Source of the DNA: Symbiodinium microadriaticum
Lineage: Eukaryota; Sar; Dinophyceae; Suessiales; Symbiodiniaceae
NCBI GenBank assembly: GCA_001939145.1
Contig: LSRX01000052.1
Coordinates: forward strand, 1,181,326 to 1,245,325
Direction of reading: 5' to 3'
Length of the DNA stretch: 64,000 nucleotides
In this document: positions 24,701-29,690 of the stretch, one piece after another
How the letters are laid out: every line of letters starts with the position of its first letter
Numbering within the stretch: position 1 is the stretch's first letter
The notes under the pieces: generated by a model
Told to the model about the DNA's origin: nothing
The model's database searches: none
Seen by the model: only the letters and a program-made list of their open reading frames with translations
Program-made: the position numbers and the translations under genes

Positions 24701-25084
24701 GCATCATTGCCGCCTGGGCGAAAAGAAAGGAAGAACTGTTTTGGATTACGGTTTAGGGTTTATAGGGGGTTAGATTTATAGGGGTCTACGGCCTATGGTT
24801 TTGGGTTTAGGGACTGGAGATGTCACCAACAGTTTGTAGCCTAGTTGCTAGAGCTTCGCTTCACATACAGCCCGGCCAAGTGCTTTGCAACGCCATTGGA
24901 CGAGAAGTTGGAGCAAACGGTGTTCACCATGTCTGCCGTGAGCTCCTGTCCCAGGGTTTGGGGTGAAATTGTGCATCACATATATATGCCTGGAATGATA
25001 TGAGAAAGGCCTTCTCATCATGGGGGTCTTGGAACATCACCGCTTTCACATCGATCCAGAACTGCTCCGGCAGGACATGCAGAC
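7394..25084 (-). CDS. M1: giant multi-exon gene, methyltransferase-like plus unknown C-terminal domain (span)
   Basis: At least 25 minus-strand exons read from about 25.1 kb to a stop at 7394-7396. In order they encode an N-terminal part with Trp/Asp motifs, an acidic exon, a Lys/Gly-rich exon, a region resembling a SAM-dependent methyltransferase (FAGVGE then CSSF, 18.6-18.2 kb), a VEQP and TPKRSTVYSNS region, several helical charged segments, a 490-residue unknown domain and a short conserved-looking C-terminus. Phase is consistent across the best-defined run, 18370 to 17059. Proteins with this layout are, as I recall, a multicopy dinoflagellate family, possibly mobile; this could not be checked here. 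The upstream boundary and about a third of the exons are uncertain. The gene could also be a decayed copy, but I see no forced internal stop in the well-defined exons. Confidence 0.55.
7921..9414 (-). CDS. M1 exon: 490-residue conserved-looking unknown domain
   Basis: The largest uninterrupted frame outside the LINE. It starts after a TTCCCAG acceptor at Asp-Pro-Ala-Lys-Arg, so the GTG at 9399 is not a real start. Visible motifs are FRACLDAQLHTSKGSS, a Cys-His pair in ICHMCMAGLDDLPWED, DPFHVVKYGIARHFTASCLV and LKGFTREIIHLKHNDSWPWG. The Cys/His/Asp spacing could suggest a metal-dependent nuclease or transposase-like fold, but I cannot name a family. Donor by phase is a GC site near CAA/GCTACA; the stop at 7921 is then intronic. 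Confidence 0.65.
   Translation of the reverse strand, partial: DPAKRVVSLARSIEQEAPGCLRGIKLMSNVDLSHAEIRLHKLVREWGLTLDIPMSFMRQGLFWVPILHVPDWMTYMLHKEPRVLVGGYTVRDPEVHWHLRAFWHAYRHEDTSHEVYMYHSDRLHVCIPYFLYLDEGRGYRKSPVMIVAFESVLGVATKRNFDLKNAGRSSYTDDDEHFRACLDAQLHTSKGSSLMSRFAVTAIPHQWYRTTKEIDRSQVFHNTITKISEKCRDLFYNGCQDKHGQKWYGVLIGLKGDSPALAKAGKLTANFMRLGKDKRICHMCMAGLDDLPWEDVSNRASWQSTLYEERPWDAENVSALLSIPYDASKPEALFKNDPFHVVKYGIARHFTASCLVTLIFLDIFPGELNNVEVRLERAYSDFRSACRQLKSSPNLKGFTREIIHLKHNDSWPWGGYKGSDCTLMLRWLVRLLRYGPCDNQGARTKGPLTALFARDAATQRILEAMLDGACSCLLFFEIINKSGLWLNRQQATKAKPL
9415..10205. other. M1 intron, no gene seen
   Basis: No supported exon. A minus-strand open stretch at 9734-10045 and a plus one at 9844-10103 lack splice support. 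GCATGC occurs near 9828. Confidence 0.5.
10206..10446 (-). CDS. M1 exon: Lys/Ala/Pro-rich linker
   Basis: It follows an AGCTATAG acceptor. It reads DPRAVESLGLEMRAKQCKPP, then a Lys-Ala-Pro linker with a short Glu run. Likely disordered. The end near 10206 is uncertain. Confidence 0.45.
10447..11339. other. M1 intron, no gene seen
   Basis: AT-richer sequence with short direct motifs and no coding-like frame of useful length on either strand. Confidence 0.5.
11340..11671 (-). CDS. M1 exon(s): KLMGGVKPEVHLMTYQ segment
   Basis: It follows a TTGCCCAG acceptor and reads LGLPKLMGGVKPEVHLMTYQ, and later LLEKIDANLMVMDALHDQMS. The middle (about 11450-11540) is less protein-like and may be a small intron with GCATGC and TATA runs. 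The donor is near a GC site in CAAGGCCATG. Confidence 0.5.
11992..12274 (-). CDS. M1 exon: AGKTRFWCERKTTASMEQAH segment
   Basis: It follows CATGCAG and reads AGKTRFWCERKTTASMEQAH, then TEITDRMTMEAEPDMDEKGE and an Ala/Gly/Ser tail. The stop at 11992 may lie beyond the true donor (a GA or GT site near 12005). Confidence 0.5.
12341..12423 (-). CDS. M1 exon: RVRIDEIKAWCEKNPSFK segment
   Basis: It follows a CAACAG acceptor and reads ARNLRVRIDEIKAWCEKNPS. It ends AAAAG before GACTGC. The next exon starts with G and restores Arg-Gln-Asp in phase, so this looks like a GA-AG intron of 66 bases. Read-through would also stay open, so retention is possible. Confidence 0.5.
12424..12782. repeat. M1 intron with TA and GT microsatellites
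   Basis: TAAA/TA runs at 12553-12611 and a GT run at 12640-12660, ending in GCATGCACAT. A second TA run lies in the next intron at 13598-13625. Confidence 0.85.
12783..13389 (-). CDS. M1 exon: coiled coil and VPEEIHDQW segment
   Basis: It follows a TAAAG acceptor. It reads ALGGAAVLNPYSEEYMYRTK, a coiled-coil-like stretch near CRAKDAQIETLLKELEDAKE, then VPEEIHDQWKAGGASRERLL and EEEMKEELGLPKCPVLHESG. The donor is CGG/GTTTAT. About 200 residues, the second largest well-supported M1 exon. Confidence 0.6.
13682..14080 (-). CDS. M1 exon: EVERLLQAEMNQDVQKRPLK segment
   Basis: It follows AAATTCCAG in phase 0 with the previous exon. It reads EVERLLQAEMNQDVQKRPLK, then a Pro/Lys/Ser linker, an Ala-rich part, and ILEIPEFGPDRTGDSDPYVM. 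The donor is GAGGCC/GTGTAT. Confidence 0.55.
14144..14289 (-). CDS. M1 exon: MSGGAEKALQKDMPSRAW segment
   Basis: It follows a CACTGCTAG acceptor. It reads MSGGAEKALQKDMPSRAWSL, then DTVELQQVKEEVLDRDIKDW, a charged helix. It ends GACTGGACT before GCAGGG, a GC donor; the GT alternative gives a stop. Confidence 0.55.
14316..15190 (-). CDS. Weak M1 exon candidates
   Basis: Three minus-strand stretches look coding but have no firm boundaries: about 15095-15180 (SYDKWSGITVNFAGRETLPV), 14770-14850 (DPACLAELALPAFCGAVVKV) and 14340-14480 (two open frames). The TA-rich tract at 14590-14655 is non-coding. Confidence 0.25.
15534..15568. other. Assembly gap (35 N)
   Basis: A run of N flanked by G-rich low-complexity sequence, inside an M1 intron. 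Confidence 1.
15858..16040. repeat. GTACGGGG/CGTACGCCG minisatellite
   Basis: Four to five tandem 18-base units of GTACGGGGCGTACGCCGG, then degenerate copies. It yields Arg/Gly/Val-rich spurious frames on both strands. It lies in an M1 intron. Confidence 0.9.
16333..16470 (-). CDS. M1 exon: ELFDSLGFDDLWHDAKLVDA segment
   Basis: It follows an AATCAG acceptor and ends near CCAC/GTGTCC. It reads ELFDSLGFDDLWHDAKLVDA, then YVRGARGLQIPLLWRP. Acidic and aromatic residues are well spaced. An exon between this and 17059 is probably missing from my list. Confidence 0.5.
17059..17190 (-). CDS. M1 exon: YTYKFANAILQFKPLLLTGK segment
   Basis: It is exactly 132 nt, in phase with the preceding exon, with donor TTTCCAG/GTTTTT. 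It reads TYTYKFANAILQFKPLLLTG, then KSSVPSVARQHPC. The other open frame here (VRQCYPAIQASALDREEL) is in the wrong phase. Confidence 0.55.
17265..17476 (-). CDS. M1 exon: GSATPKRSTVYSNS segment
   Basis: It follows a GGCGAG acceptor, phase 0. It reads VWQQNFWMQHWGSATPKRST, then VYSNSLEIRRFDLG and RYVDGTGRLVWTGSKHLKST. It ends CA and the next exon starts G, implying a GA-AG intron (CA/GAGCC ... CAAG/G). Together they restore a Thr-Gln-Thr-Tyr-Thr-Tyr run. Confidence 0.6.
17577..17742 (-). CDS. M1 exon: VVVACGGTFLVEQP segment
   Basis: It follows a GGGCCAG acceptor and ends AAT before GTAACT. Phase matches both neighbours. It reads ARTALVIYVVVACGGTFLVE, then QPVTSLLMKHDRLNYMVESW. A hydrophobic strand and a VEQP loop fit a Rossmann-type fold continuing the methyltransferase-like region. 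Confidence 0.6.
18075..18117. repeat. GGGA tetranucleotide run
   Basis: About eight GGGA units in an M1 intron between the CSSF and VEQP exons. A GA run lies at 18737-18778 upstream of the motif I exon. Confidence 0.95.
18197..18370 (-). CDS. M1 exon: methyltransferase-like CSSF motif
   Basis: It is bounded by a GTGCAAG acceptor and a CAAG/GCAGGG GC donor. It reads LCILLILRGRRDAFLAVIAV, then RCSSFVLASRGSTKRSELTP. Cys-Ser-Ser-Phe followed by a basic loop sits where PCQxF (catalytic Cys, motif IV) would be in a cytosine-5 methyltransferase. The Pro-Cys pair is absent, so catalysis is uncertain. It ends with two bases that join in phase to the next exon. Confidence 0.55.
18470..18630 (-). CDS. 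M1 exon: methyltransferase-like motif I
   Basis: The frame reads YDLIEVFAGVGEVTKQFRRA, then GQRAAAVDLQYD and SMDLTTPSGF. A hydrophobic strand followed by FAGVGE and, 16 residues on, an acidic strand end (VDL) resembles motifs I-II of SAM-dependent methyltransferases, especially the DLFSGxGG of cytosine-5 enzymes. The assignment rests on this motif and the next exon. Boundaries are estimates. Confidence 0.5.
19190..19271 (-). CDS. M1 exon candidate: HDASFSGGDEIWFGLGDRS
   Basis: It follows a GGCCCAG acceptor and reads LHDASFSGGDEIWFGLGDRS. The donor is not determined. Another minus-strand coding-like stretch lies at about 19490-19600. Confidence 0.35.
19731..19806 (-). CDS. M1 exon candidate: AEPAKTFAFVCAIKMPRKS
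   Basis: A short minus-strand frame reading LAEPAKTFAFVCAIKMPRKS after a TATAG acceptor. Boundaries estimated. Confidence 0.35.
19848..19935 (-). CDS. M1 exon: AKLLDDAEACVTPPLLEAMN segment
   Basis: It follows a TTTGCCCAG acceptor. The frame reads AKLLDDAEACVTPPLLEAMN, then RIKAEFLRSIS. Strong coding composition. Its donor is unclear. Confidence 0.5.
20115..20888 (-). CDS. M1 exon: RGG and Lys/Gly-rich repeats
   Basis: It follows a CCGACAG acceptor. It begins LLKAQQDQQATKNG, then an Arg-Gly stretch (SRRGRGSGRGGRGRGRG), then about four diverged repeats containing KPKxKGKGxxKKAxDGE, and ends with YKHAELSVYWTRAG. RGG and basic repeats suggest nucleic-acid binding or a disordered region. The true donor may lie at about 20165. 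Confidence 0.5.
   Translation of the reverse strand, partial: AILLKAQQDQQATKNGAGKPDEEKTTSRRGRGSGRGGRGRGRGRCGTSEPPKTNKDPKTKAKADGKQAKDGEERTIATEDVSGSGTASSSIKDNTKPKGKGTSKKAKDGEQKAPLADEDETGIKDSSSKEDKPKTKGKGKGKKAKDGKARSTGDEGAASSSAGRKPKTKGKGTGKKAGDGEDRSALDEEPSSGSKRKAQAHEEVASKRGKVKADRPPVPTYKHAELSVYWTRAGVGVKCKLGEDKGKQAGPSIPRLE
21021..21138 (-). CDS. M1 exon: LRLKASKDAENSMEDKG segment
   Basis: It is bounded by a CCCAAAG acceptor and a GT donor (TACTTGG/GTGAGG). The frame reads ALRLKASKDAENSMEDKGSE, then SREDASTKLQKYLG. Charged and helical; this exon is under 60 codons, so easily missed. Confidence 0.5.
21235..21544 (-). CDS. M1 exon: Pro/Ala/Glu-rich linker
   Basis: It is bounded by an AATTAAG acceptor and a TGCAAG/GTTTTC donor. 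It begins with ETQTYDADGTAEALTTNYME and continues as a Pro-Ala-Glu-rich linker ending KQILAEVWVSECK. Probably a disordered linker. Confidence 0.5.
21690..21800 (-). CDS. M1 exon: EDMLRFTDMSYIRREQQARK segment
   Basis: It follows a GTTCTGCAG acceptor in the middle of a longer open frame. It reads EDMLRFTDMSYIRREQQARK, then DREAGVAISKVSKGF. The donor end is an estimate. The upstream 35-base gap could be a tiny intron or be retained as coding. Confidence 0.45.
21836..22425 (-). CDS. M1 exon: long acidic low-complexity segment
   Basis: It runs from an ATGTAAG acceptor to a GT donor after GAATTCAT-like coding. About 130 residues are mostly Glu/Asp with Ala/Gly, followed by ITRSAIH-type ordered sequence including LQILTAMYAKLKTLDCITRS. 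The acidic tract is probably disordered. The large Ser-rich frame on the other strand is its shadow. Confidence 0.5.
22510..22610 (-). CDS. M1 exon: DGDLRQLKRELLLAWDPARL segment
   Basis: It lies between a TAGCCCAG acceptor and a GT donor in CTGAACATGTTG. The frame reads DGDLRQLKRELLLAWDPARL, then HELDAPMRATFLNM, a helical charged segment. The downstream intron holds GCATGC runs. Confidence 0.55.
22700..22833 (-). CDS. M1 exon: VRKFWDLLNKPYNKIQIY segment
   Basis: It follows a CCCCGGCAG acceptor. The frame reads VRKFWDLLNKPYNKIQIYCD, then TWGLRKMISQFIRRLPSRSR, strongly protein-like with clustered aromatics. The donor end (about 22700) is an estimate. Confidence 0.5.
23045..23158 (-). CDS. M1 exon: MAGKIPKASLAGLAEMW segment
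   Basis: It follows a CTTGCAG acceptor and contains an in-frame ATG at 23154. The frame reads MAGKIPKASLAGLAEMWEAD, then a basic-aromatic segment with FEGKLLVW. The downstream boundary is not settled: two frames stay open toward 22870. The ATG could be an internal methionine or a start. Confidence 0.4.
24200..24263 (-). CDS. M1 exon candidate: CKLAKEPVERKLAIL segment
   Basis: It is bounded by a CATGCAG acceptor and a TATTAG/GTGTGC donor. The frame reads TMCKLAKEPVERKLAILYII, amphipathic helix-like. The acceptor lies in a GCATGC-rich tract like those in other M1 introns. Another candidate lies at about 24074-24165. Confidence 0.4.
24286..24346 (-). CDS. M1 exon candidate: Ser-rich SDIEQAPPEKKLRSG
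   Basis: A short open stretch ending CTGG before GTGATC (GT donor). Upstream boundary estimated. A polar linker-like composition is all that can be said. Confidence 0.35.
24869..24945 (-). CDS. M1 exon: ELTADMVNTVCSNFSS segment
   Basis: It follows a GGGACAG acceptor, 43 bases below the previous exon. It reads ELTADMVNTVCSNFSSNGVA. I end it at a GT donor inside GGGCTGTATGTG. If read through, the frame stops at 24841, so this could instead be a terminal exon of a separate gene. Confidence 0.45.
24989..25084 (-). CDS. M1 exon: LPEQFWIDVKAVMF segment
   Basis: It opens after a GCGCAG acceptor and ends TTCCAG before GCATATATAT, a GC donor. The open frame reads LPEQFWIDVKAVMFQDPHDE, a typical globular composition. 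A further coding-like stretch upstream (about 25150-25300, LQRVLKNHGQIEVKV) may be the preceding exon. Confidence 0.5.
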
Positions 25085-25299
25085 CTGCGCGGCGTGCGGG
25101 TTTTGTTCACTACAGACAGCATCTTAAAAATTCAGGAGTGGCAGACCTAAGGCTATTTCCCCCGCCTAAACGTTCAACTTTCACTTCAATCTGACCATGA
25201 TTCTTCAGCACACGCTGCAGCATGGCAGGGAAAACACGGGCCAGAAAGACACTTATGCATGAGCTTCGTGGCCACGGATTTCGGTCACCCAAACTGCTC

Positions 25300-26196
25300 T
25301 GCATGCGAAGGAAATCAGTGCATGCTTGCTTGCATTGCAGGCATGTTCCCAGGCAAAAAAAAGCGAGCCAGGTGGGCCCACTGGGTCGCCATGACCATGA
25401 TGATCGGCAGCACAGGTTCATGCACACACACGCACACACACACACACACACGAGCCACTACAGAGTTGCATGCTTGCAAATCTATTATTAAGCGACAAGT
25501 GAGAAGTCCGAAGTTTAACACAACTCCAAATTGCCTGCGATACACCTGTAACACTCATGCTGGGATCTCCCATGTGCGGTCAGGCCTGAGCCTCTCGATT
25601 CGGGACGACAGAAACACATATCAGCCTTCGAGATCTTCGCTGAAAGCCTTGAAACCCGTTTCAGCCTTTGCAGAAGCTTACAACACTCATTTCAGGTATG
25701 AAGGCTATTTTTAAGCCGAAGGCTGAAATGCATAGTAAATGCCCCCACGATCAGCCAAGGCTGATATTTCAGGTCGAAAAGGTTTAGCAGGTATATATAG
25801 ATATATATATTGATTGTGTATGTATACATATAAGTTACATAAATCTAATGCGACCCCAACCAGCAGGTTGCGTTTTTTAACTTTAGGGTTTAAGACTTAG
25901 ATGCTTAACCAAAAAGCTAGGAGTCCCAGGTGGAAACGAGAGCTGTGGAGGAAAGCTTCAGTTGGACGCCACGGAGTCGAAAAACCTTTGTGCGCGAAGT
26001 TCCTCTTCTGAGTAGGGGGCGCAGAAGCGGGTTGTCCCGTTCCGGAAAAACAGAAAAAACGGGAAGGGAGGGGGGGTGGGGCAGGGCCGGATTTTGGCGC
26101 TCCCCTCCCACAAACAGCCCAAATCCATTGGAGGAGGCGAAACTTCGCCGCCGGACCTTGGGGCTCGTTTATGGGTTCACACAGAGGGACCCCCCC
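25300..26196. other. Spacer between M1 and P1
   Basis: CA run at 25421-25451. 25610-25800 is rich in CAGCC/GGCTG inverted pairs and ends with AGCAGGTATATATAG, the reverse complement of the ACCTGCTAA end at 6400. 25880-26196 is unassigned. As M1 points left and P1 right, promoters may lie here, but I see no recognisable element. Confidence 0.5.
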
Positions 26197-26431
26197 NNNN
26201 NNNNNNNNNNNNNNNNNNNNNNNNNNNNNNNNNNNNNNNNNNNNNNNNNNNNNNNNNNNNNNNNNNNNNNNNNNNNNNNNNNNNNNNNNNNNNNNNNNNN
26301 NNNNNNNNNNNNNNNNNNNNNNNNNNNNNNNNNNNNNNNNNNNNNNNNNNNNNNNNNNNNNNNNNNNNNNNNNNNNNNNNNNNNNNNNNNNNNNNNNNNN
26401 NNNNNNNNNNNNNNNNNNNNNNNNNNNNNNN
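26197..26431. other. Assembly gap (235 N)
   Basis: A run of N that ends directly in a CCCTAAA array, so the collapsed sequence is probably telomere-like repeat. Confidence 1.
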
Positions 26432-26831
26432 CCCTAAACCCTAAACCCCTAAACCCTAAACCCTAAGCCCTAAACCCTAAACCCTAAACCCCTAAACCCT
26501 AAACCCCTAAACCCCAAACCCTAAACCAAAGCCTGGGCCGAACACAGGCCGCGTCATCGAACTCTCACTGAAAAGCGTGGACTTCAGTCTCATCCTTATA
26601 TAGGGTTTACCCACAGGCGCCTTAGTAGCTCCTTTTTGGGTATAGACTCCTATATAGAAACCACAAACCCTAGGGGTCCAAAGGACCCAATAATAAGGTA
26701 CTTTGGTTGCGGATGGTCGTTATCTAGGTTAATATTTGGGAGAGTATATGATTATTAGGTACTTGGACCCTTAGGGAAACAGGAACTACTAAGGAGCCTA
26801 TGGGTAGGGTTTAGGGCTATTAGAAGAGAAG
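26432..26831. repeat. CCCTAAA array and spacer
   Basis: 26432-26527 is a near-pure CCCTAAA array. A plus-strand exon candidate at about 26546-26600 reads RVIELSLKSVDFSLIL after an ACACAG acceptor, but its phase does not join cleanly to P1. Confidence 0.75.
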
Positions 26832-26883
26832 GTTTGTGGTGACGATCGTGCGTAACGAGAGCACATGGAGGCAAGCAGAGTCG
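26832..26883 (+). CDS. P1 exon: FVVTIVRNESTWRQAES
   Basis: It lies between an AGAGAAG acceptor and a GT donor (GAGTCG/GTGCGT). One leading base then 17 codons, ending in phase 0 as the next exon requires. First exon of the chain I can support. Confidence 0.45.
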
Positions 26884-26942
26884 GTGCGTAGGCTTCTGTG
26901 TGTTATGGGTTTAGGGTTCAGGGTTTAGGGTGTTATGGTTGA

Positions 26943-27053
26943 ACCCTAAGGGTCCATGTACTCGTATAGTATCTACTTGACCCTTAGCGTAGCTCCTATA
27001 TGGGTACTTTACGGCCAATGTGTATACTATTTGGGTACATGCACCCTTAGGGG
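26943..27053 (+). repeat. Dispersed hairpin element B, copy 1
   Basis: About 110 bases with inverted ends: CCTAAGGGTCCATGTACTC at the left and, reversed, GGGTACATGCACCCTTAGG at the right. Other copies at 30273, 47122 (partial) and 62620. It sits in a P1 intron 30 bases before the next exon. Confidence 0.75.
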
Positions 27054-27082
27054 AAGTCTTTCCGATCACTCTCTTGCTGCAG

Positions 27083-27240
27083 AGAATCAAAGAGACGCTC
27101 GTCAGCGAGGTAGCGGCCAGAATGGATGACAGCAACATCCAGCGCTCCTACTTGAGCAATCAGCGCCTGCTTCTGGAGGAGCCTGAGTCAGAAGGGCCAA
27201 AGCCAATGACACCCGTAAATGAAGGAGCCCCCAAAAGAAA
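27083..27240 (+). CDS. P1 exon: RIKETLVSEVAARMDDSN
   Basis: It follows CTCTTGCTGCAG and ends AAAAGAAA before GTATGC. 158 nt; reads RIKETLVSEVAARMDDSNIQ, then RSYLSNQRLLLEEPESEGPK. Hydrophilic and helical. All three frames of the other strand contain stops, which supports this strand. The following intron is almost wholly CCCTAAA-type repeat. Confidence 0.65.
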
Positions 27241-27425
27241 GTATGCCTCAAACCTTAAACCCTACATAAAACCCTAAAAGCCCTAAACCCTAAACCCTAA
27301 AAGCCCTAAACCCTAAAACCCCAAAAGCCCTAAGCCCTAAACCCTAAACCCTAAAACCCTAAAAGCCCTAAACCCTAAACCCAAAAACCCTAAAAGCCCT
27401 AAACCCTAAACCCGAAAACCCTAAG

Positions 27426-27462
27426 AGGAGCCAGGCTGAGATCAGCACTTGGAGTAGCCAAG
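27426..27462 (+). CDS. P1 37-nt microexon
   Basis: The acceptor is the CCTAAG end of a telomere-repeat intron and the donor is AAG/GTACGA. Two bases carried over plus 37 give exactly 13 codons: KGARLRSALGVAK. Confidence 0.5.
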
Positions 27463-27697
27463 GTACGAAAGATGATGTGGAAACCTAACCGTAACTTGGT
27501 AAGGTTTAGGGTTTAGGGTTTAGGGTTTAGGGTGGCTATGCAACACCTACATGCCAACCTTAGAGATGCCTACCAGCAAAGTTTAAACACAAGGAGCCTT
27601 ACAACTGCCGTACAAGAAAAGCATAACAGCATGTATGTTTACGCATGCATGTATGCATGTAGGCATGGATGTATAGAAGGATGTAGATACAGAGACA

Positions 27698-27792
27698 CGA
27701 GAGAGAGAGAGAGAGAGAGAGAGAGTGAGAGAGAGAGAGAGAGAGTTAGTTCAAGCGAGCGAGAGAGCGAGACAGAGAGAGAGAGAGAGAGC
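27698..27792. repeat. GA microsatellite
   Basis: Interrupted GA run inside a P1 intron. The frame through it is Arg/Glu-rich and spurious. TTTAGGG and CCCTAAA arrays occupy most of 27500-28340. Confidence 0.95.
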
Positions 27793-28078
27793 GAGAGAGT
27801 TGATACAACACCCATATTATCAGAAACCCTCCATTATGCATCCCTATTGAAACGGTACGCTTTTGGCTGAACTTACCCCCGTACTATAAAACCTCAGCCC
27901 TAAACTCTGATTCCTAAACGAGCTCCAAACCCCAAATCCTAAGCCCCAGGGAATTAGGGTTTAGGGTTTAGGGGTTTAGGGTTTAGGGTTTTGGGGTTTA
28001 GGGTTTAGGGTTTGCGATTAATAACGAGCAGTGGGAAAAGGGCCCGCAGAAAAACAACAAATAACAACTGACTTCTAG

Positions 28079-28135
28079 GCGCTAGCCAAGCAGACAGAAA
28101 AGAGCCCCAAAAGAAAAGCCAACCTGGACCCCATA
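28079..28135 (+). CDS. P1 exon: ALAKQTEKSPKRKANLDPI
   Basis: 57 nt, phase 0 at both ends. Acceptor GACTTCTAG, donor CCATA/GTTTGT. Lys-rich, resembling a nuclear-localisation-like linker. Confidence 0.5.
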
Positions 28136-28344
28136 GTTTGTTCCTTAAACCCTAAACCCCTAAACCCTAAACCCCTAAACCCTAAACCCTAAACCGTAAC
28201 CCTCGAGCCTAAACCCCTAGACCCAATAATTTGTTTCTTTGGATCAGGCCCTAAAACCTATAACCCCTAAACCCTAGACCCCTAAACCCTAAACCCCTAA
28301 ACCCAATAACTGTTTAGGGTTTAGGGTTTGTTTCTTTGGATCAG

Positions 28345-28404
28345 GCCCGGTTTCACATTGACCTCCAGAGGGTCGCCGAGGAGGTGACGGAGGCCTGCAG
28401 CTCT
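28345..28404 (+). CDS. P1 exon: ARFHIDLQRVAEEVTEACSS
   Basis: 60 nt, phase 0 at both ends. Acceptor TTTGGATCAG, donor AGCTCT/GTGTAG. The 21-base acceptor region is duplicated about 97 bases upstream (28231-28251), where no coding follows. Confidence 0.55.
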
Positions 28405-29250
28405 GTGTAGAGACCCCTTAATTAAGGAATCTAACTTAAATCATATGATTAAGGCCCCTCTAATTTAAGGTATATTCCTTAATTAAGGAATATAGCTTGA
28501 ATTATAGCGGCCTTAATAAAATGATTTAAGGTAGATGGGGGGGTATTGGGTTCTCTGGGTGTGTAGGTCTAGGGGTTCAGGGTTTAAGGTTTAGGGTTTA
28601 TAGGGATTTAGGGTTTAGAGGTTAGGGTTTAGGGTTTATAGGGATTTGGGGTTTATAGGTTGGGGTTCAGGGTTTAAGGTTTAGGGGTTTACAGTGTAGG
28701 GTTTGGGGGTTGAGGGTGTAGGGTTTAGGGGTGTAGCTTGGAGGACTTATGGGTATACGGCATGGAACCCATAAGGCCTTGAAACTTTGAGTCCTAATGA
28801 AACCCACCGAAAGCCCACGAACTACGCCTAAGCTCGACCCTACATGAGTAGTGTACCCCCCAGCCCAAATACCCTATTCTCACCCATTTTTGCGGCCCCT
28901 TCTAAGAATGAATTTAAATTTGCAACCCTAATCCCTACACCCTAAACCCCCAAACCCTACACCGTAAACCCCTAAACCTTAAACCCTAAACCCCAACCTA
29001 TAAACCCTAAATCCCTACAAACCCTAAAACCGTATAATAGCAACAAATGTAAGCGCCGTTTGACCCCTGCTTAAGCCACCGGCCCCACGCCCCTAGGCCC
29101 TAGCCTCCCCTGTTGGGTTTGTAGGGGTTTGGGCTTTGGGGCCGTTTAAGGTTTGGCGGTTTGGGGTTTTAGGGTTTGGAGGCTTAGGGTTTAGGGCCCT
29201 AAACCCTAAACTTAAACCCCAAACCCTAAACCTAAACCTAACTATGCCAG
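28405..29250. repeat. Telomere-like repeats and AT-rich inverted motifs
   Basis: 28405-28530 contains TTAATTAAGG motifs in both orientations, resembling a recurrent GGTTCCTTATTA...AAGGCCCCTA element also at 23460, 51790, 52340 and 63415. 28560-29230 is degenerate TTTAGGG then CCCTAAA, with a palindromic junction near 29183-29211. Confidence 0.75.
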
Positions 29251-29328
29251 GTCCGAAAGAGACAGCTCTCCACGCGGAAGCACTTGCAGGTCGTGCAGCT
29301 GGAACTTTCCACCTGCCCGGGGTCTCAG
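29251..29328 (+). CDS. P1 exon: VRKRQLSTRKHLQVVQLELS
   Basis: 78 nt, phase 0 at both ends. Acceptor TATGCCAG, donor GGTCTCAG/GTGTCT. Basic and helical. Two other plus-strand frames are also open; phase with the previous exon chose this one. Confidence 0.5.
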
Positions 29329-29410
29329 GTGTCTTTTTAGGGTACTAAATCCTTGTAACTTGTATCCTTCTGTCTGGAATCGACTTATTTGTCCTCCTCA
29401 TGGGGCCTGA

Positions 29411-29690
29411 GTAGGTAACCTTGAACCTCTTGGGGCTTATATAATATTACTATACTTTAACGGTTAACTGTCTGGGCTTATACAATCCTACTATAATCTA
29501 AAGGTTAACCCTTTTGGGGGCGTATAGGATCCTACTATAAGGTAAAGGTTAACCTTTTTTGGGCGTGTAGAATCCTACTGTACTTTAAAGGTTAACCTTG
29601 TTTTGGGGTTTATTTATACAATCCTGCTGTAATTTAGAGGTTAGCCTTTTTGGGCTTATACAATCCTACTATAATTTCAAGGTTAAGCTT
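29411..29690. repeat. Tandem minisatellite, about 59-base unit, about five copies
   Basis: Each unit contains GGGCTTATACAATCCTACTA followed by an AAAGGTTAACCTTTT palindrome. Units have diverged 10-20% by eye. A partial sixth copy occurs at 31185-31250 and a fragment at 49796-49845. Confidence 0.85.

Noticed and set aside
25930-26466. Frames containing long runs of X
   Set aside because: They pass through the assembly gap and have no support on their own.
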